DNA of 64,000 nt. Origin: an uncultured Lachnospiraceae bacterium (lineage in GTDB: Bacteria > Bacillota > Clostridia > Lachnospirales > Lachnospiraceae). Position numbers and translations under genes: made by a program. This document shows, one piece after another, positions 31,207-40,213 of this stretch (the stretch's first letter is position 1; each line of letters begins with the position of its first letter). The stretch is taken from positions 1 through 64,000 of the forward strand of contig CAJUDM010000026.1 in the NCBI GenBank assembly GCA_910584915.1, read 5' to 3'. A model generated the notes under the pieces. The model ran no database searches, was not told the origin of the DNA, and was given only the letters and a program-made list of their open reading frames with translations.

Positions 31207-32738
31207 TTACCCGGCAGCCCGCACCATGCACTCTTTCTTCCGGCAGGCGATGCCATATTTATAAATGGTTTTCATGCCATCCTGCAGAAGTTTTGATTCA
31301 TAACATCTGTCTTCTATCTGAGCAAGTGCTTCCAGGCAGGCAGCCTCCATGCTCTGTTCCCCTGCATATTTTATTTCGATCACAATTCCGATCCGCTCGT
31401 CTCTGATCTCTATCATAATATCGCTGTATCCGTTCCCCGTCTCCGCATTGGAACGGATAGTCCGGTCGTATCTTTTCTGGCTTCCGACTGAATCCACTCC
31501 ATGATCTGTTCGATAAAGATCTTGCGAATCTCAAGATTGGGGATTGCCAGATAATATGCCCCGTTTTCCGTTTCCCCGCGACTGGTCAGATAACCGGTGG
31601 TAAACAGAACGCTCCAAAGATTGTCTATGTTTTTATAAAGATCGCGGTAAGTCAATTCCTGATTGATTTTTTTGATAACCTCCCTGCCGTTCACCAGTTC
31701 CTCGATCTCTCTCTGGACATTTCCCTTTGCCATCTTAAGGAATGTTCGGATGATATCATTTCCGCTTGTGTTGACCCAGAAAGCTTCCGGTTTGGCAGAA
31801 GGGTCGGAGAGAAGTAAAGCGGCATAATTGATGACATCCCAGGGACAATAGATATCCACATCGCCAAACCGATAGCCGTCATACCATTCCCTTGCCAGTT
31901 CAAATCGGTCCTCCGATCCGTAATACTGTAGCAATTCTCTGACTTCCCCGTCCGAAAATCCAAAGTATCTATCAAATTGTTTGTTCGTTATCGTCAGTAC
32001 CCGGAGGTTGTTGAGGCCTGTGAAAATACTTTCCTTTGCGACTCTCAGACAGCCTGTCAGCACGGCAAACTGGAGACTGGCATTCGTCTTTAACGCCTGC
32101 CCCAGAATTCCCCGCAGCAGAGAGCTCATCTCGTCATAATATCCGTACTGCTGTGCTTTATCCAAAGGCACATCGTATTCGTCGATCAGAAGGATCACTT
32201 TTTGATCATAATGTTTCCATAGAAGTTTACACAGCATCCGAAGACTGTCTTCGAGGACCTCATTTGGCATGATAAATGCCTGCCTGCCGCTTGTATCCAC
32301 ATTTACCAGTTGTCTGTACTGTTCTTTTTCCCGGTCGGAAAGTCTGGGGCTGTTTTCCAGAAAGGCGAACCGCATCGCTTCATTGCCGATGATGGAACAG
32401 AGAATTCCCCGCGCGGTCTGAAATTCCAGAGAGCCTGTACCTTTTAGCGTGATGGAGACTACCGGAAATTTTCCCATATATTCCCGACAAAGTTCTGTTT
32501 CTGCTGCTATGCAAAGTCCTTCAAACAGCCGGCTGTCGCATCCGTATTCAAAAAAATACTGGAGCATACTCATGTTCAACGACTTTCCGAACCTTCTGGG
32601 GCGAGTGAAAAGATTCACTTTTGCCATATCCTCAAGGAGTTCTTTTATCATGTCTGTCTTATCGACATAATAAAAATCTCCTCTGCGCATTTCTTCAAAA
32701 TGTTCAATGCCTATGGGTAATTTTTTCATAGCTTTCAA
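31207..32738 (-). pseudogene. AAA-ATPase-like / PD-(D/E)XK protein, broken by deletion and frameshift
   Basis: The 5' part (32738 to about 31500) encodes a complete AAA-ATPase-like domain (PF09820 type): IGIEHFEEMRRGDFYYVDKT, RPRRFGKSLNMSML (Walker A) and LLIDEYDVPLDKA (Walker B). After IMEWIQ the frame changes. The nuclease half resumes in another frame (to 31207) with NAETGNGYSDIMIEI, IVIEIKYA and YGIACRKKECMVRA, but about 60 residues that normally separate the two parts are missing. Deletion plus frameshift is the simplest reading. Such genes are often multicopy in gut anaerobes. Its start is TTG 32738 with AAGGAG ahead. Confidence 0.82.
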
Positions 32739-32865
32739 GGCTGCCTGCTCCTTTTTGATAGGTGTTATTTATCGATCTTTTGCTGGATGGATCTGTTTTC
32801 TGTCGTTGATGGTATTATACGATATTTTGTGCGGGATTGCCAGATATTTGCAGGGATAAACAAAC

Positions 32866-33060
32866 TTAATCTTCTAAAAAGAAGATATCTTCCACATGCC
32901 GGTTCAGCAATTTGGCAATTTTCATGGCAAGTTCAAGAGTCGGGTTGTATTTGTCGTTCTCGATCGCTATTATCGTCTGCCTGCTCACTCCTAATTTTTT
33001 TGCCATATCCTCCTGCCGGAGTCCCGCTTCTTTTCTGAGTTGTTTTATGATATTTTTCAT
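32866..33060 (-). CDS. XRE-family regulator, 64 aa
   Basis: A stand-alone Cro/C1 helix-turn-helix protein (RQEDMAKKLGVSRQTIIAIE at about 17-36), filling nearly the whole length. ATG 33060 overlaps the stop of the upstream membrane-protein gene as ATGA, so the two are translationally coupled. Such small XRE proteins paired with a two-helix membrane protein are common in Firmicutes and usually repress their own promoter. Likely operators flank the promoter at 33432-33503. Confidence 0.88.
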   Translation of the reverse strand: MKNIIKQLRKEAGLRQEDMAKKLGVSRQTIIAIENDKYNPTLELAMKIAKLLNRHVEDIFFLED

Positions 33061-33395
33061 GCAGTCTGCGCTTTCATCATGAAGTAGGTACCCACGGATG
33101 CTATCAAGGCGGCAATGATAACAGCCGCAAGGACCGTCCATAAGAGTTTATTCGGTTCTCTGTATTCTTCATCGCCGGAGATCATTTTCTGTTTTATCGC
33201 CAACTGGGAAAAACCCTGAACACACGCGGCAAAACATAAAATAAGCCCCGGCAGAGGATGATATGCCTCTCCCTCTACAAGAGTCTGCCAGCAATTAAAA
33301 AGCGTCCATGCTGCCAAAGCCAGTGAGGCTGATCTGTAGCCCCATTCTTCGGAGCGCAGTTGAATATTTCTGTCCATTTCGTCCATTTTTTTCAT
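33057..33395 (-). CDS. Small membrane protein paired with XRE regulator
   Basis: A 112-aa protein with three or four hydrophobic segments (about 24-40, 45-62 and 84-106) and a charged middle loop (KQKMISGDEEYREPNK). It resembles the DUF6442-like proteins that sit next to XRE genes in Lachnospiraceae; that name is tentative. It is the first gene of a two-gene leftward operon. Whether it senses or merely accompanies the regulator is unknown. Confidence 0.65.
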   Translation of the reverse strand: MKKMDEMDRNIQLRSEEWGYRSASLALAAWTLFNCWQTLVEGEAYHPLPGLILCFAACVQGFSQLAIKQKMISGDEEYREPNKLLWTVLAAVIIAALIASVGTYFMMKAQTA

Positions 33396-33431
33396 GAGTT
33401 TATACCTCCGCTGTGATGTTAGAATTCTTTT

Positions 33432-33503
33432 AAAATGTTAAAATCTCTTTACATTTTTGATTATATACGCAAGATTAGAAATGTCAAGAACTTTTAACAT
33501 TTT
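33432..33503 (-). promoter_or_regulatory. Leftward promoter flanked by inverted AAAATGTTAAAA sites
   Basis: On the minus strand TTGACA (33487-33482), 16-bp spacer, TATAAT (33465-33460). AAAATGTTAAAA (33432-33443) and its exact reverse complement (33492-33503) bracket the promoter, with related AATGT/ACATT motifs between. A typical layout for XRE autoregulation. Confidence 0.75.
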
Positions 33504-33679
33504 TGGCGAAGGATGACTTTGCTTTTCCGACAAATTTGTGTTAAAATTTTACCCCGTAGGCGATTGAAATGACAGGAAGCAAAAAACGGGAATATGTAGC
33601 AGAACCTTTGAAAATCATATAAGATAGAGATCGACGGAAATGAAAAGAAAAAGGCGGAAAGAAAAAGGCAAATGGAAGA

Positions 33680-34660
33680 ATGAAATTTTATTCACTGAAC
33701 GATTATCTGCACGACACCTTCGGAGAAAAAGTATATAAGATCGCGCTGGACGGCGGCTTCACCTGCCCGAACAGGGACGGCACATTGGGCACAAAAGGAT
33801 GTATTTTCTGCTCGGGCGCCGGCTCCGGGGAGTTTGCGGGGAGCAGGGGAGATTCTGTCAGTATCCAGATCGAAAAGGGAAAAGAACTGTTGAAGGACAA
33901 GGTAAAAAGCGGGAAATATATCGCTTATTTTCAGGCGTTTACGAATACTTACGCCCCGGTGGAGAGACTGAGGCAGCTTTATGAGGAGGCGATAGAATGC
34001 CCGGATATCGCGGCACTGTCCATCGCCACAAGGCCGGACTGCCTTCCGAAGGAAGTTCTGTCACTGCTCGAGGAGATGAACCGGATCAAGCCTGTCTGGG
34101 TGGAACTCGGCTTACAGACGATCCATGCGAGGACAGCGGCGTACATCAGACGGGGATACCCGCTGTCTGTGTACGACGAGGCGGTAAAAAAACTGAAGGA
34201 GATCGGCGTGCAGGTGATCGTCCATGTGATCCTGGGGCTTCCCGGGGAGAGTGAGGAGGAGATGAAAGAGACAGCCTCCTATGTCGGGAAAAGCGGTGCG
34301 GATGGGATAAAATTACAGCTCCTGCATGTGCTGGAGGGAACGGATCTGGAAAAAGAGTACCGGGAGGGCAGGTGCAGGGTGATGGAGATGGAGGAATATG
34401 CGGACCTGGTGGCGGACTGCATTGCGCTTCTGCCGGAGCGGATGGTCATCCACCGCATGACCGGGGACGGGGATAAAAAGACGCTGATCGCGCCGAAATG
34501 GAGCGCAGATAAAAAGAGAGTGTTGAATGCGCTGCACAGAGCGATAAAAGAGAAGGAGCGGAACCGGAACAGCCAGGGAATCAGCCTGTTCGGGATGTCT
34601 GACGGAGGGAAGGAGAGGAATACGGATGAAAAAAGAAAACAGGAAGTGGAAGGCGTTTAA
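33680..34660 (+). CDS. Radical SAM protein, TIGR01212/YhcC family
   Basis: A 326-aa radical SAM enzyme. An N-terminal Cys in GFTCPNRDGTLGTKGCIFC supplies the 4Fe-4S ligands in the spaced form typical of the YhcC/TIGR01212 group. It is followed by YFQAFTNTYAP, ATRPDCLP, ELGLQTIH and HVILGLPGE. Some members have been linked to tRNA or thiol-group chemistry, but the reaction is not settled. The end of the gene overlaps azlC by 35 bases. Start ATG 33680 with GGAAG ahead. Confidence 0.9.
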   Translation: MKFYSLNDYLHDTFGEKVYKIALDGGFTCPNRDGTLGTKGCIFCSGAGSGEFAGSRGDSVSIQIEKGKELLKDKVKSGKYIAYFQAFTNTYAPVERLRQLYEEAIECPDIAALSIATRPDCLPKEVLSLLEEMNRIKPVWVELGLQTIHARTAAYIRRGYPLSVYDEAVKKLKEIGVQVIVHVILGLPGESEEEMKETASYVGKSGADGIKLQLLHVLEGTDLEKEYREGRCRVMEMEEYADLVADCIALLPERMVIHRMTGDGDKKTLIAPKWSADKKRVLNALHRAIKEKERNRNSQGISLFGMSDGGKERNTDEKRKQEVEGV

Positions 34661-35336
34661 GACAGCGTTTCCCTATACTATCCCCATCTTTGCGGGATTT
34701 TGGTTTCTGGGGCTGACTTACGGGATCTATATGAATGTGTCGGGATTTTCCTTTGTCTATCCGATGGTCATGAGCCTGACGGTTTTCGGCGGCTCCCTGG
34801 AATTTCTGGCGGTGTCCATGCTGCTCTCAAAGTTTGCGCCCATGCAGACGTTCATCATGGTTTTGATGGTGCAGGCGAGGCATCTGTTTTACGGGATCGC
34901 CATGCTGGAGCGCTTTAAGGGGATGGGGCTAAAAAGGTTTTATCTGATCTTCGGGATGTGCGACGAGACCTTTTCCATCAACTATGCCGCAAAGATCCCG
35001 GAGGATGTGGATAGAGGATGGTTTATGTTTTTTGTGACGCTGCTCAATCATTTCTACTGGTTTTCCGGGGCGACTCTGGGCGGAATTGTGGGCTCTTTCC
35101 TCACCTTCAATACGGAAGGGCTGGATTTTGTGATGACGGCGATGTTTGTGGTGATTTTTCTGGAACAGTGGATGAAGGAGAAGAGGCATGATACGGCGTA
35201 TATCGGGCTGGCGGCATCGTTTGTCTGTCTCATGTTGTTCGGGGCGGATTCCTTTCTGGTGCCGTCGATGGTATGTATAGTTGTTGGGCTGACCTTTATG
35301 AGAAAGCGGATCGAGAGAGCGGGCGGGCTGACCTGA
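34626..35336 (+). CDS. azlC: AzlC-family branched-chain amino acid exporter subunit
   Basis: A 236-aa membrane protein with about six to seven helices and the AzlC blocks GLTYGIYMNVSGFSF, SLTVFGGSLEFLAVSMLL and QARHLFYGIAML. With AzlD it exports branched-chain amino acids and toxic analogues. It starts inside the radical SAM gene with GGAGGGAAGGAGAGG ahead. azlD lies 120 bases downstream beyond a purine-rich spacer. Confidence 0.93.
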   Translation: MKKENRKWKAFKTAFPYTIPIFAGFWFLGLTYGIYMNVSGFSFVYPMVMSLTVFGGSLEFLAVSMLLSKFAPMQTFIMVLMVQARHLFYGIAMLERFKGMGLKRFYLIFGMCDETFSINYAAKIPEDVDRGWFMFFVTLLNHFYWFSGATLGGIVGSFLTFNTEGLDFVMTAMFVVIFLEQWMKEKRHDTAYIGLAASFVCLMLFGADSFLVPSMVCIVVGLTFMRKRIERAGGLT

Positions 35337-35455
35337 CAGGGAGAAGTCAGGCAGAGAGCAAACAGAGCCGGCGGGAAAAGGACAGACAGAGAGAGGATGA
35401 ACAGGGAGGAAGACTGGCCTGACAGGAAGAGAAGAGACAGAGAGGAAGGATTGAT

Positions 35456-35782
35456 ATGACAATAGAACAACAGATCATAACGATTGGCATCTGCGTTTTT
35501 GGGACGATGTTGACACGGTTTCTGCCGTTTCTCATTTTTTCCTCCAAAAAGCCGACGCCGGAGTATATCAGGTATCTCGGAAAAGCGCTGCCCTCTGCGA
35601 TTTTCGGCATGCTGGTCATTTACTGTCTGAAAGGTGTGGAGATTACGGGCGGAAACCATGGCCTTCCGGAGTTTATTTCGATCGGCGTGGTCATAGCGCT
35701 GCACCTGTGGAAGCGGCAGATGCTTTTATCCATCGCGGGCGGGACAGTCTGCTATATGCTGCTGGTCCAGATGGTATTCTAA
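35456..35782 (+). CDS. azlD: AzlD-family exporter subunit
   Basis: A 108-aa protein with four hydrophobic helices and the AzlD signature LTRFLPFLIF followed by YIRYLGKALPSAIFGMLVIY. It partners AzlC. GAGGAAGG lies upstream of ATG 35456. The 119-bp spacer between the two genes is almost pure purine, with repeated GACAGAGAG-like units, and shows no promoter. Complete and of normal size. Confidence 0.92.
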   Translation: MTIEQQIITIGICVFGTMLTRFLPFLIFSSKKPTPEYIRYLGKALPSAIFGMLVIYCLKGVEITGGNHGLPEFISIGVVIALHLWKRQMLLSIAGGTVCYMLLVQMVF

Positions 35783-36060
35783 TCTACGGACAGTATTTGT
35801 GAAAGAATTCCGTATTCTAAATGGCTGTCCGCAGATGGAGAGCAGATGAGACAAAAAATCGGTATATTTTCAAAAAAAGTCCGTAAAATCCCGCATTGTC
35901 ACGCAAAAGTTGACAGAAGGAAACGTCAGATTGGTAGTCAGCGGAGCAATTTATCAGTAGAATGGGAGCATAGACAACAGACCGGTCAGTTGCTATAAAA
36001 CAATGCGGACAGCTCTCAATTCTGTAAGGATTGCGGGATCGTCCGGGAAAGAGGTATAAG

Positions 36061-36975
36061 ATGACATTAGGACAGAAACTGAAAATACTGTTAAAAGAAA
36101 AAAATATGACCCAGGAGGAACTGGCGGAGCAGCTCGATGTATCGAGGCAGGCAGTGGGGAAATGGGCGAACGACAAAGGCATCCCCGAGGTGGGCAAGCT
36201 GATACAGATCAGCAATCTGTTTGGCGTATCCCTGGATTACTTATTGAAAGAGGACGGCAGGGAGGCAGCCGGCGCAGAGAGCGGCTACTATGTCAGCGGG
36301 GAGATGCTGGAGGGCTATTTATCCTACCGAAGGCAGAACAGAAAGCGGATCATCGGCGGTATCAGCCTTCTGATGCTGGCAAATATCTTCGATGAGCTGG
36401 CAAGAGGGAACGCCCGGAGTGTGATGGAAGGGCTTTATTGGATCGTCACGCTCTCAGGTGTTGCTCTGCTGATCTGGCAGTGCTTCCAGAATGGAAAGTA
36501 TCGGGAGATCAAAAAGGAGAAACTGATCTTTGACGACAGGATTTATGAGGCATTCAAGACAAGGCGTGAGCGGGAGCGGAAAAAATATGCCCTGATGATG
36601 ATCGCGGGCGTGGTGCTTTTGGTCGTAGGTTCGGAGATCACTTCTTTTCTGGTGCATGGTACGGTGATCAGGATCTTCGGGATAGAACCGGGAATCCTTG
36701 AGTGGATCACAGACACGGCAGGGCTTTCGTTTGTGATGTGGTCGGCGATGTCCGCCATGGCGGAGAGCACAGTGGTAAAAAATGCGGAGGGCATACCAAA
36801 AAGCGGAGACGGCAGGTTCCGGTGGATTTACTGGGCAGTTCCCGTGACACTGTTGGCAGTTTTGATTGGATTTGTGTCCCATATCTGGAGCTCCATGGCG
36901 CCGGTGATCATCTTGTTTTGCGCGCTCCTTGTCACGGTGTGTAAGCTGCTTTTGGAAAATCGGGAGGGAAAATAA
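36061..36975 (+). CDS. XRE-family regulator with C-terminal membrane domain
   Basis: A 304-aa protein: XRE helix-turn-helix at 1-65 (MTQEELAEQLDVSRQAVGKW), a linker, then about six membrane helices between residues 95 and 298 in three clusters. ATG 36061 has GAAAGAGG ahead. Such tethered regulators usually control adjacent genes. Here the stop (TAA) shares a base with the ATG of a lipoprotein gene, so the two are coupled. The signal is unknown. Confidence 0.85.
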   Translation: MTLGQKLKILLKEKNMTQEELAEQLDVSRQAVGKWANDKGIPEVGKLIQISNLFGVSLDYLLKEDGREAAGAESGYYVSGEMLEGYLSYRRQNRKRIIGGISLLMLANIFDELARGNARSVMEGLYWIVTLSGVALLIWQCFQNGKYREIKKEKLIFDDRIYEAFKTRRERERKKYALMMIAGVVLLVVGSEITSFLVHGTVIRIFGIEPGILEWITDTAGLSFVMWSAMSAMAESTVVKNAEGIPKSGDGRFRWIYWAVPVTLLAVLIGFVSHIWSSMAPVIILFCALLVTVCKLLLENREGK

Positions 36976-37547
36976 TGTACAATATAAAAAATATATTTAG
37001 TGCTTTGGCGGTGATCGCGCTGACAATCTCTGCGCTGACAGGATGCAGCATATCGGACGGGGGCGGATATACGCGGGAGGAACTGGGTAATCTGGCAAAG
37101 CTGGAAATTTACGAGGCTGACAGCGATACCCTGATAAGAGCCATAGAGGATGAAGAGACGTTGTACCGGTTTAATCAGGTGTTTCAGGTATCCCAGGTAT
37201 CCGGAGATGACAGCGATTCGGAGGATGCTTATATCGAATGGGAGTCGGCGCCTGAGGACTATGGGATGGGGACAGAAGAACCCAAAGAGCTGCTGAAGGA
37301 TGCGAGAAAGACATACGATATCGTTATCTATAAACACCCTGTGGCAAAATTCGGCGATAAGGAGCCGGTGAAGTTCCTGACGATGACATTGTATGAAAAT
37401 ACGGATATCGTCAGGATCGTAGTGGCGGATGAGAGCATCAATATTTTTTTCCTGCCGGAGGAATTTCTGACATTTTATTACAGGATGTCGGAGGAAGAGA
37501 GTGAGTTTTATGAATCGCTTCTAAAAAACAGTTTATTGAATAGATAA
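36975..37547 (+). CDS. Lipoprotein, DUF5301-like
   Basis: A 190-aa protein with a signal peptide and lipobox LTGC (Cys about 23), followed by a soluble domain (about 40-180; LIRAIEDEETLYRFNQV, YDIVIYKHPVAKFGDKEP, SINIFFLPEEFLTFYYR). This resembles clostridial DUF5301-type lipoproteins. The start at 36975 overlaps the regulator's stop codon. Function unknown; it may report envelope state to, or be controlled by, the membrane regulator. A terminator follows at 37566-37596. Confidence 0.75.
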   Translation: MYNIKNIFSALAVIALTISALTGCSISDGGGYTREELGNLAKLEIYEADSDTLIRAIEDEETLYRFNQVFQVSQVSGDDSDSEDAYIEWESAPEDYGMGTEEPKELLKDARKTYDIVIYKHPVAKFGDKEPVKFLTMTLYENTDIVRIVVADESINIFFLPEEFLTFYYRMSEEESEFYESLLKNSLLNR

Positions 37548-37565
37548 ATCCCGGGTTGAAAGTAT

Positions 37566-37596
37566 AGTCCTTCGCCGCAAGGTGGAGGACTTTTTC
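37566..37596 (+). terminator. Terminator after the lipoprotein gene
   Basis: AGTCCT and CC pair with GG and AGGACT around GCAA, followed by TTTTT. Confidence 0.75.
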
Positions 37597-37651
37597 CATA
37601 ATGGGGATAAGCGAGTGAAAAATCGGGGGTTATGAAGGCTGCCCCAAATCG

Positions 37652-38254
37652 TTACGAAAGACAACGGAGCTCTCTCTCCAATTCCTGTAACCTGGCAATA
37701 TCAAAGACAAATCCGCTCATACCGCATTCTCTGCCGGCGATTACGTTCTCTTTTGTATCGTCAATAAAAAAGCATTCGCTGGCATTCAGCGAAAATTTTT
37801 CAAATAATCTTTCAAATATTTCTTTGTCGGGCTTCATGAGCTTCTCTGCCGCCGATATCACAAAACCGTCAAAATATATGCCGATATCTGATTTTTTAAT
37901 GTATTCGTAGAATTGGATGTTCGTATTGGACAGGCAGTATATTTTATATCCATGTTTTTTCCATTTTCGGATCAAATCGCAGGTGTCTTTATGAAACTCT
38001 ACTTTTTCAAACCATGTGCACATGATTTCGCTCACCTGATCTTTCAGAGGATACGGGACTTTGCTTTGAAATATCCTTTCCGCCTGTTTTGCGTTTAACA
38101 GTCCGCTGTCCATCTGAAGCCATTCTTCTGATTCAAAGATTACCTCTTTCAGACATTTTAATGTGGCATCATCCAGACTGTACTTTTTTAAAAGGGCGTC
38201 TGTATCCCATCTAATAACTACATTGCCAAAGTCAAATATGATATTTTTTATCAT
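37652..38254 (-). CDS. HAD-family hydrolase (HAD-IA type)
   Basis: A 200-aa haloacid dehalogenase-like phosphatase: motif I IIFDFGNVVIRWD (5-17), motif II YCLSNTN (about 106-112), motif III Lys in KPDKEIF and motif IV FIDDTKENV. The second Asp of motif I is replaced by Asn (DFGN), as in the YihX-like subgroup of sugar-phosphate phosphatases. Substrate unknown. It lies 17 bases downstream of an HD-domain gene on the same strand, so probably co-transcribed. Confidence 0.88.
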   Translation of the reverse strand: MIKNIIFDFGNVVIRWDTDALLKKYSLDDATLKCLKEVIFESEEWLQMDSGLLNAKQAERIFQSKVPYPLKDQVSEIMCTWFEKVEFHKDTCDLIRKWKKHGYKIYCLSNTNIQFYEYIKKSDIGIYFDGFVISAAEKLMKPDKEIFERLFEKFSLNASECFFIDDTKENVIAGRECGMSGFVFDIARLQELERELRCLS

Positions 38255-38271
38255 GGTTTCCTCACCTGATT

Positions 38272-38868
38272 TCAGAAACTGTTCGCCACAACCCCCGGGA
38301 GCAGCGCATAGATCGAACAGCCGATCTTTTCCTCAAACAACGTTTTGATCTCTAAAACCTTTTTCCACCTGTCTACTGTCGCCGGGTGGACGCCGTAGCG
38401 TATCGTCACATCCACGAACCGCTTTTCCAAAAGACAGAACCCGGACGGCAGGGCGAGGGAGTCGCACAACTGAACCAGCCTGTCATAGTCGTCGTAGACA
38501 GCTTCGGCGACAAAATCTTTCAGAAACCGATAATCCTCATCGCTCATGTCAAACTTACCGATAGAAGTGCCGATATCCTGTATCATAAAAGCGTGGGAGA
38601 TGCAGATCTGCGCCGCCTTCTTCCAGCCGCGCGCCATACAGTAGTGATAGCCGTCTGTCAGATGCTTTTCGGAACTTACGCCGGCATGGCGCCCGATATC
38701 GTGGAGAAGCCCGTAAATGTAAGCCTGATCGACGGACAGATCCTGGCAGCGCTCAGCGATATTCCGGCAGGCTTCGGCGACATACCTGGAATGAGCAACC
38801 CATGCGCCGGGATTGGATCTGGATGCTTCCAGGAGAGCGTTCTCAGCGGTTTTTATCGTTAATTTCAT
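38272..38868 (-). CDS. HD-domain phosphohydrolase
   Basis: A 198-aa HD-superfamily protein: first His in VAHSRYVAEAC (about 25), H56-D57 in GLLHDIGRHAG, a third His in ISHAF and Asp in LCDSLALP. This is the usual metal-binding set for hydrolysis of phosphate monoesters or nucleotides. ATG 38868 has AGGAAATAATTTAACT ahead. It is the first gene of a pair with a HAD hydrolase. No substrate evidence. Confidence 0.85.
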   Translation of the reverse strand: MKLTIKTAENALLEASRSNPGAWVAHSRYVAEACRNIAERCQDLSVDQAYIYGLLHDIGRHAGVSSEKHLTDGYHYCMARGWKKAAQICISHAFMIQDIGTSIGKFDMSDEDYRFLKDFVAEAVYDDYDRLVQLCDSLALPSGFCLLEKRFVDVTIRYGVHPATVDRWKKVLEIKTLFEEKIGCSIYALLPGVVANSF

Positions 38869-38894
38869 AGTTAAATTATTTCCTTTCTGTTATA

Positions 38895-39045
38895 GTATAC
38901 TTAGTATATCTGGTATCCGACCGGTATATTACCCATTCTGTCGCTTTTATATTTCCCGAAACGAAGAGGGAGCGCGGCGGCAGGATGATATCCGCCGTCG
39001 CGCTGTTATGAAATATCTGATCATACCAGGTATATATAGTATATC
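38895..39045. repeat. Possible small inverted-repeat element
   Basis: AGTATATCTGGTAT (near 38912) faces ATACCAGGTATATA (near 39024) imperfectly. Between them AGCGCGGCGG and CCGCCGTCGCGCT (about 38971-39005) form a GC-rich hairpin. Could be a terminator between two leftward units or a decayed palindromic element. Confidence 0.35.
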
Positions 39046-39283
39046 AGCAATTTCCCACATAAGATGAGACAAGGTTCATGTAATCTTTTGGATCGGGGAT
39101 AACCAGTGAGAGCCGCAGATAATTTTTGTTTTTGCGGAATTGCTCCCATAAGCTGCGCTGTATCGCTTCTTCTCTGTTGATGTTCACTTTTGAGCCGCAC
39201 GGATCGAGCATATACACATTGCCCAGGCAGGCATTGACAGCGCTCAGAAAATTTTTCATGCTCAGAATATTGACTTTTATCAT
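39044..39283 (-). CDS. Small conserved-type protein, 79 aa
   Basis: A 79-aa product (MIKVNILSMKNFLSAVNACLG at the start, split here for length; then SKVNINREEAIQRSLWEQF and LRLSLVIPDPKDYMNLVSSY). It looks like a small family seen repeatedly in Lachnospiraceae genomes and sometimes mislabelled as polyA polymerase; I know of no function. AAAGGAGG sits six bases before ATG 39283, a near-ideal ribosome site. It is soluble and monocistronic. Confidence 0.65.
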   Translation of the reverse strand: MIKVNILSMKNFLSAVNACLGNVYMLDPCGSKVNINREEAIQRSLWEQFRKNKNYLRLSLVIPDPKDYMNLVSSYVGNC

Positions 39284-39417
39284 GATGAACCTCCTTTTTG
39301 TTTGAGATATTCTTTATTATGTTACTGCCATTATAACGCGGTTCATCTGAGATAAATACACTATTTCTGCCCTTATCTATCAATATCCTGCCATTTTGCA
39401 ATGAGTGTTCTGGCAGC

Positions 39418-40197
39418 TTACAACAGCCCGCGGGCAGTCAGGTAATGATAGATACCGTCCTTTGCCACATGTCCGCATATCTCATCCGCCGCAGCTCTCA
39501 GCCCTGTAGACGCGTTTTCCATCGCAACGCCGCATCCGACCGCGCAAAGCATCTCAATGTCGTTATCGCCGTCGCCAAAGGCGAGCGCCTCGGACCGATC
39601 GAGATGGTAATAGGATAAGATCTGCCTGATCCCTTCGCCCTTTCCGCCGTCTGAGGGGATCACATCCACTGCGCGGTCCCACCATGCCGTGATCCGGGCT
39701 TTTTGTACATTCCGCATCAAATGCGGATGGTCTTCTTTCCGGCATCCCAGCATGACCTGATAGATTTCCTCTTCTTTTATGGTTTTATCAAAATCTTCCG
39801 ACACGATGACCTCAAGCCCTGCAAAAGAGTAGTACTCCACAAGATCCTCGTCCTTTCCGTTGGCGATCATCCGGTCCCTGGTGGCAATGGAGACGGGCCT
39901 GTGAATGGAAGCGGCATTCTGTACAATAGTTTCCACATCCTCTGACGGGATCGGATTGCTGAAAATTGTCTGCTCTTTATCAAAGCAATAGGAGCCGTTG
40001 AAGGTGAGGAAGGCATCAAACTCCACACCCTCAAAATGCGGCAGCCCCATGGGGCCCCTTCCGGTGGCAAGGCACAGAAGTATGTTTCGTTCTTTCAGCC
40101 GTCTTAATGCCTCCAGAGTTTTTTCAGAGATTTTTTTTCGGTTCATGTCAATCAACGTCCCATCGATGTCGAAGAATATGATTTTGATTTCATCCAT
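39418..40197 (-). CDS. Cof-type HAD phosphatase
   Basis: A 259-aa Cof/YbjI-type HAD protein with a C2B cap: motif I IIFFDIDGTLID (6-17), LCLATGRG (41-48), a Lys in GGKGEGIRQIL and motif IV LAFGDGDNDIEML followed by GVAMENA. Such enzymes dephosphorylate sugar phosphates or pyridoxal phosphate. It lies 16 bases downstream of the PTS permease gene on the same strand, so it may act on the phosphorylated sugar imported by that permease; inference. Confidence 0.9.
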   Translation of the reverse strand: MDEIKIIFFDIDGTLIDMNRKKISEKTLEALRRLKERNILLCLATGRGPMGLPHFEGVEFDAFLTFNGSYCFDKEQTIFSNPIPSEDVETIVQNAASIHRPVSIATRDRMIANGKDEDLVEYYSFAGLEVIVSEDFDKTIKEEEIYQVMLGCRKEDHPHLMRNVQKARITAWWDRAVDVIPSDGGKGEGIRQILSYYHLDRSEALAFGDGDNDIEMLCAVGCGVAMENASTGLRAAADEICGHVAKDGIYHYLTARGLL

Positions 40198-40213
40198 TTT
40201 GCTGTGCTCCTGT

